Shown here in pieces: positions 62,950 through 64,000 of a stretch of 64,000 nt of DNA. The notes under the pieces are model-generated. The model ran no database searches and was not told where the DNA came from. It worked only from the letters and a program-made list of their open reading frames with translations. The position numbers were made by a program, and so were the translations under genes. Origin of the DNA: DAOUKH01 sp965207995 (lineage in GTDB: Bacteria; Chloroflexota; Dehalococcoidia; SHYB01); NCBI GenBank assembly GCA_965207995.1, contig OZ242299.1, positions 806,001 to 870,000 on the forward strand. Reading direction: 5' to 3'. Every line of letters begins with the position of its first letter. Position 1 is the stretch's first letter.

Positions 62950-64000
62950 ATGACAAACGAAAACGGCGAGCATCCCATGGGCGGCGGCTATCTCGATGGC
63001 GTGCGCGTCGTCGAGCTGGCGGATGAGACGGGCGAGTACGCCGGGAAGCTGCTGGCCGGGCTCGGCGCGGACGTGGTGAAGGTGGAACCCCCCGGCGGCA
63101 ATGCTACCCGCCGGATCGGGCCGTTCTACGGCGGCGTCCCGGACCCCGACCGGAGTCTCTATTTCTGGCACTACAACTTCGGCAAGCGGGGGCTGACGCT
63201 CGACCCGGCTACGGAGCGGGGTCGGCTGCTGGACCTGCTGACGCGGAGCGACGTGTTCTTGGAGACGACGCCGCGGGGCTATCTCGACGGGCTGGGCGTG
63301 ACATACGAGGCGGCGCGTGAGGCGAACCCGGGACTGGTCTGGGTGCGTATCACGCCATTTGGCGACACGGGGCCGTGGAGCGAGTACAAGGGGTCGGACC
63401 TCGTGCACCTCGCGCTGGGCGGGGTGATGATGAACTGCGGGTACGACCCGGACCCGGTGACGGGGTCGTACGACACGCCGCCGATCGCACCGCAGATGTG
63501 GCACACCTACCACGTGACGGGGCAGCTTACCGTCATGGCCGTCATCGGGGCGTTGTTCTACCGGCACGCGACGGGGAAGGGGCAGGCGCTGTCCACGGCG
63601 GTCCACGAGGCGGTCGCCAAGGCCACCGAGTTGGACCACCCGCACTGGGTGTACACGCGGGAGCCGTTCCTGCGGCAGACGTGCCGTCACGCGTCGGCGG
63701 CGTACACGCTGCGGAGCATCGCGCAGACGAAGGATGGGCGGTACGTGATGCCGCGCATGGACGCGCGGACGCGGAACGTCTTCGACGGCGTGCTGACACT
63801 TTTGCGGAAGTACGGGGAAGAGGACGATCTCAACGACGAGAAGTACCAGGAGGCGGCGTACCGGGCGCGGCCCGAGGTGTCGGGACACGTGACCGACTTG
63901 GCGCACCGGCTGATCGGCAAGTGCCGGCTGGAGCAAGTGCCGTGGCAGGAGGCGCAGGCGCTCAACCTGCTGTGGGCGCCGCTGCGGCGGCCGGAGGAGA
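62950..64000 (+). CDS. class III CoA-transferase (CaiB/BaiF family), 3' truncated by the window
   Basis: At least 350 residues, open to the window end. N-terminal Rossmann-like part: LDGVRVVELADETGEYAGKLLAGLGADVVKVEPPGG, then RGLTLDP, SDVFLETTPRGYLDGLG and ITPFGDTGPWSEYKGSDL; then GKGQALSTAVHEAVAKATELD near the expected catalytic acid. Here that acid would be Glu instead of the Asp seen in formyl-CoA transferase. These enzymes swap CoA between carboxylic acids. ATG 62950 is taken as start; ATG 62977 is an alternative. Confidence 0.88.
   Translation, partial: MTNENGEHPMGGGYLDGVRVVELADETGEYAGKLLAGLGADVVKVEPPGGNATRRIGPFYGGVPDPDRSLYFWHYNFGKRGLTLDPATERGRLLDLLTRSDVFLETTPRGYLDGLGVTYEAAREANPGLVWVRITPFGDTGPWSEYKGSDLVHLALGGVMMNCGYDPDPVTGSYDTPPIAPQMWHTYHVTGQLTVMAVIGALFYRHATGKGQALSTAVHEAVAKATELDHPHWVYTREPFLRQTCRHASAAYTLRSIAQTKDGRYVMPRMDARTRNVFDGVLTLLRKYGEEDDLNDEKYQEAAYRARPEVSGHVTDLAHRLIGKCRLEQVPWQEAQALNLLWAPLRRPEE

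Noticed and set aside
1..64000. tRNA or rRNA genes
   Set aside because: I looked through the gaps between genes for cloverleaf-like or rRNA-like sequence and found none. A covariance-model scan would settle it.

Overview
The window is GC-rich, gene-dense bacterial DNA. It carries about 47 protein genes and no rRNA, tRNA or phage genes that I can see. The gene mix suggests a marine or sponge-associated Chloroflexota of the SAR202 type: luciferase-like flavin/F420 monooxygenases, many acyl-CoA, crotonase, amidohydrolase and racemase-type catabolic genes, a UPF0182 membrane protein, a TreT-type trehalose synthase and a Calx-beta giant surface protein. The lineage is inferred from gene content, not from a marker gene.

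Layout. 1-453: end of an alpha/beta hydrolase. 479-8612 (-): a secreted Calx-beta repeat protein of about 2710 residues, split by one extra base near 6401-6403, with a promoter that would give an almost leaderless mRNA. 8852-13695 (-): coaE with a NorQ/NorD-type MoxR ATPase and VWA pair. 13899-20082 (+): def, cca, secD and a 901-residue SecF whose periplasmic part looks like nine tandem copies of the usual single domain. 20248-24491: CDF metal exporter, class-IV aminotransferase, FlK-like thioesterase, and a PstS phosphate-binding lipoprotein with two near-identical tandem domains. Upstream of pstS are five 11-bp-spaced GTTAAC-type repeats that look like a Pho box. 24715-25752: ruvB with its own promoter.

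26221-48690 is a catabolic region: two LLM oxidoreductases, two ADP-forming acyl-CoA synthetase alpha-type proteins, a thiolase-fold/DUF35 pair that looks more like an aldolase pair than a thiolase, an oligopeptide-type ABC importer without its ATPases, a MaoC hydratase, an acyl-CoA ligase, a duplicated amidohydrolase around a cupin, a CMD protein, a TIM-barrel protein, an alpha/beta hydrolase, and a tight operon of a PEP-mutase-family lyase, crotonase, thioesterase, racemase-fold protein and isochorismatase-fold protein. Several of these have replaced textbook catalytic residues. 48821-55635 holds argJ, argB, a UPF0182 protein, an aminotransferase and hisF. 56131-59917 is a trehalose locus: treT diverges from otsB-otsA. 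The window ends with pncC/cinA, a GT39-type membrane glycosyltransferase and a truncated class III CoA-transferase.

Intergenic DNA is unusual. Three families of short palindromic elements recur at about ten sites and fill almost every gap over 300 bp. There are also a 70-bp tandem repeat behind the DUF35 gene and a cluster of 10-bp phased repeats between hisF and treT. Three convergent gene pairs end by sharing a CTAG tetranucleotide. The strongest candidates for something undescribed are the nine-domain SecF and the double-domain PstS with its Pho box.
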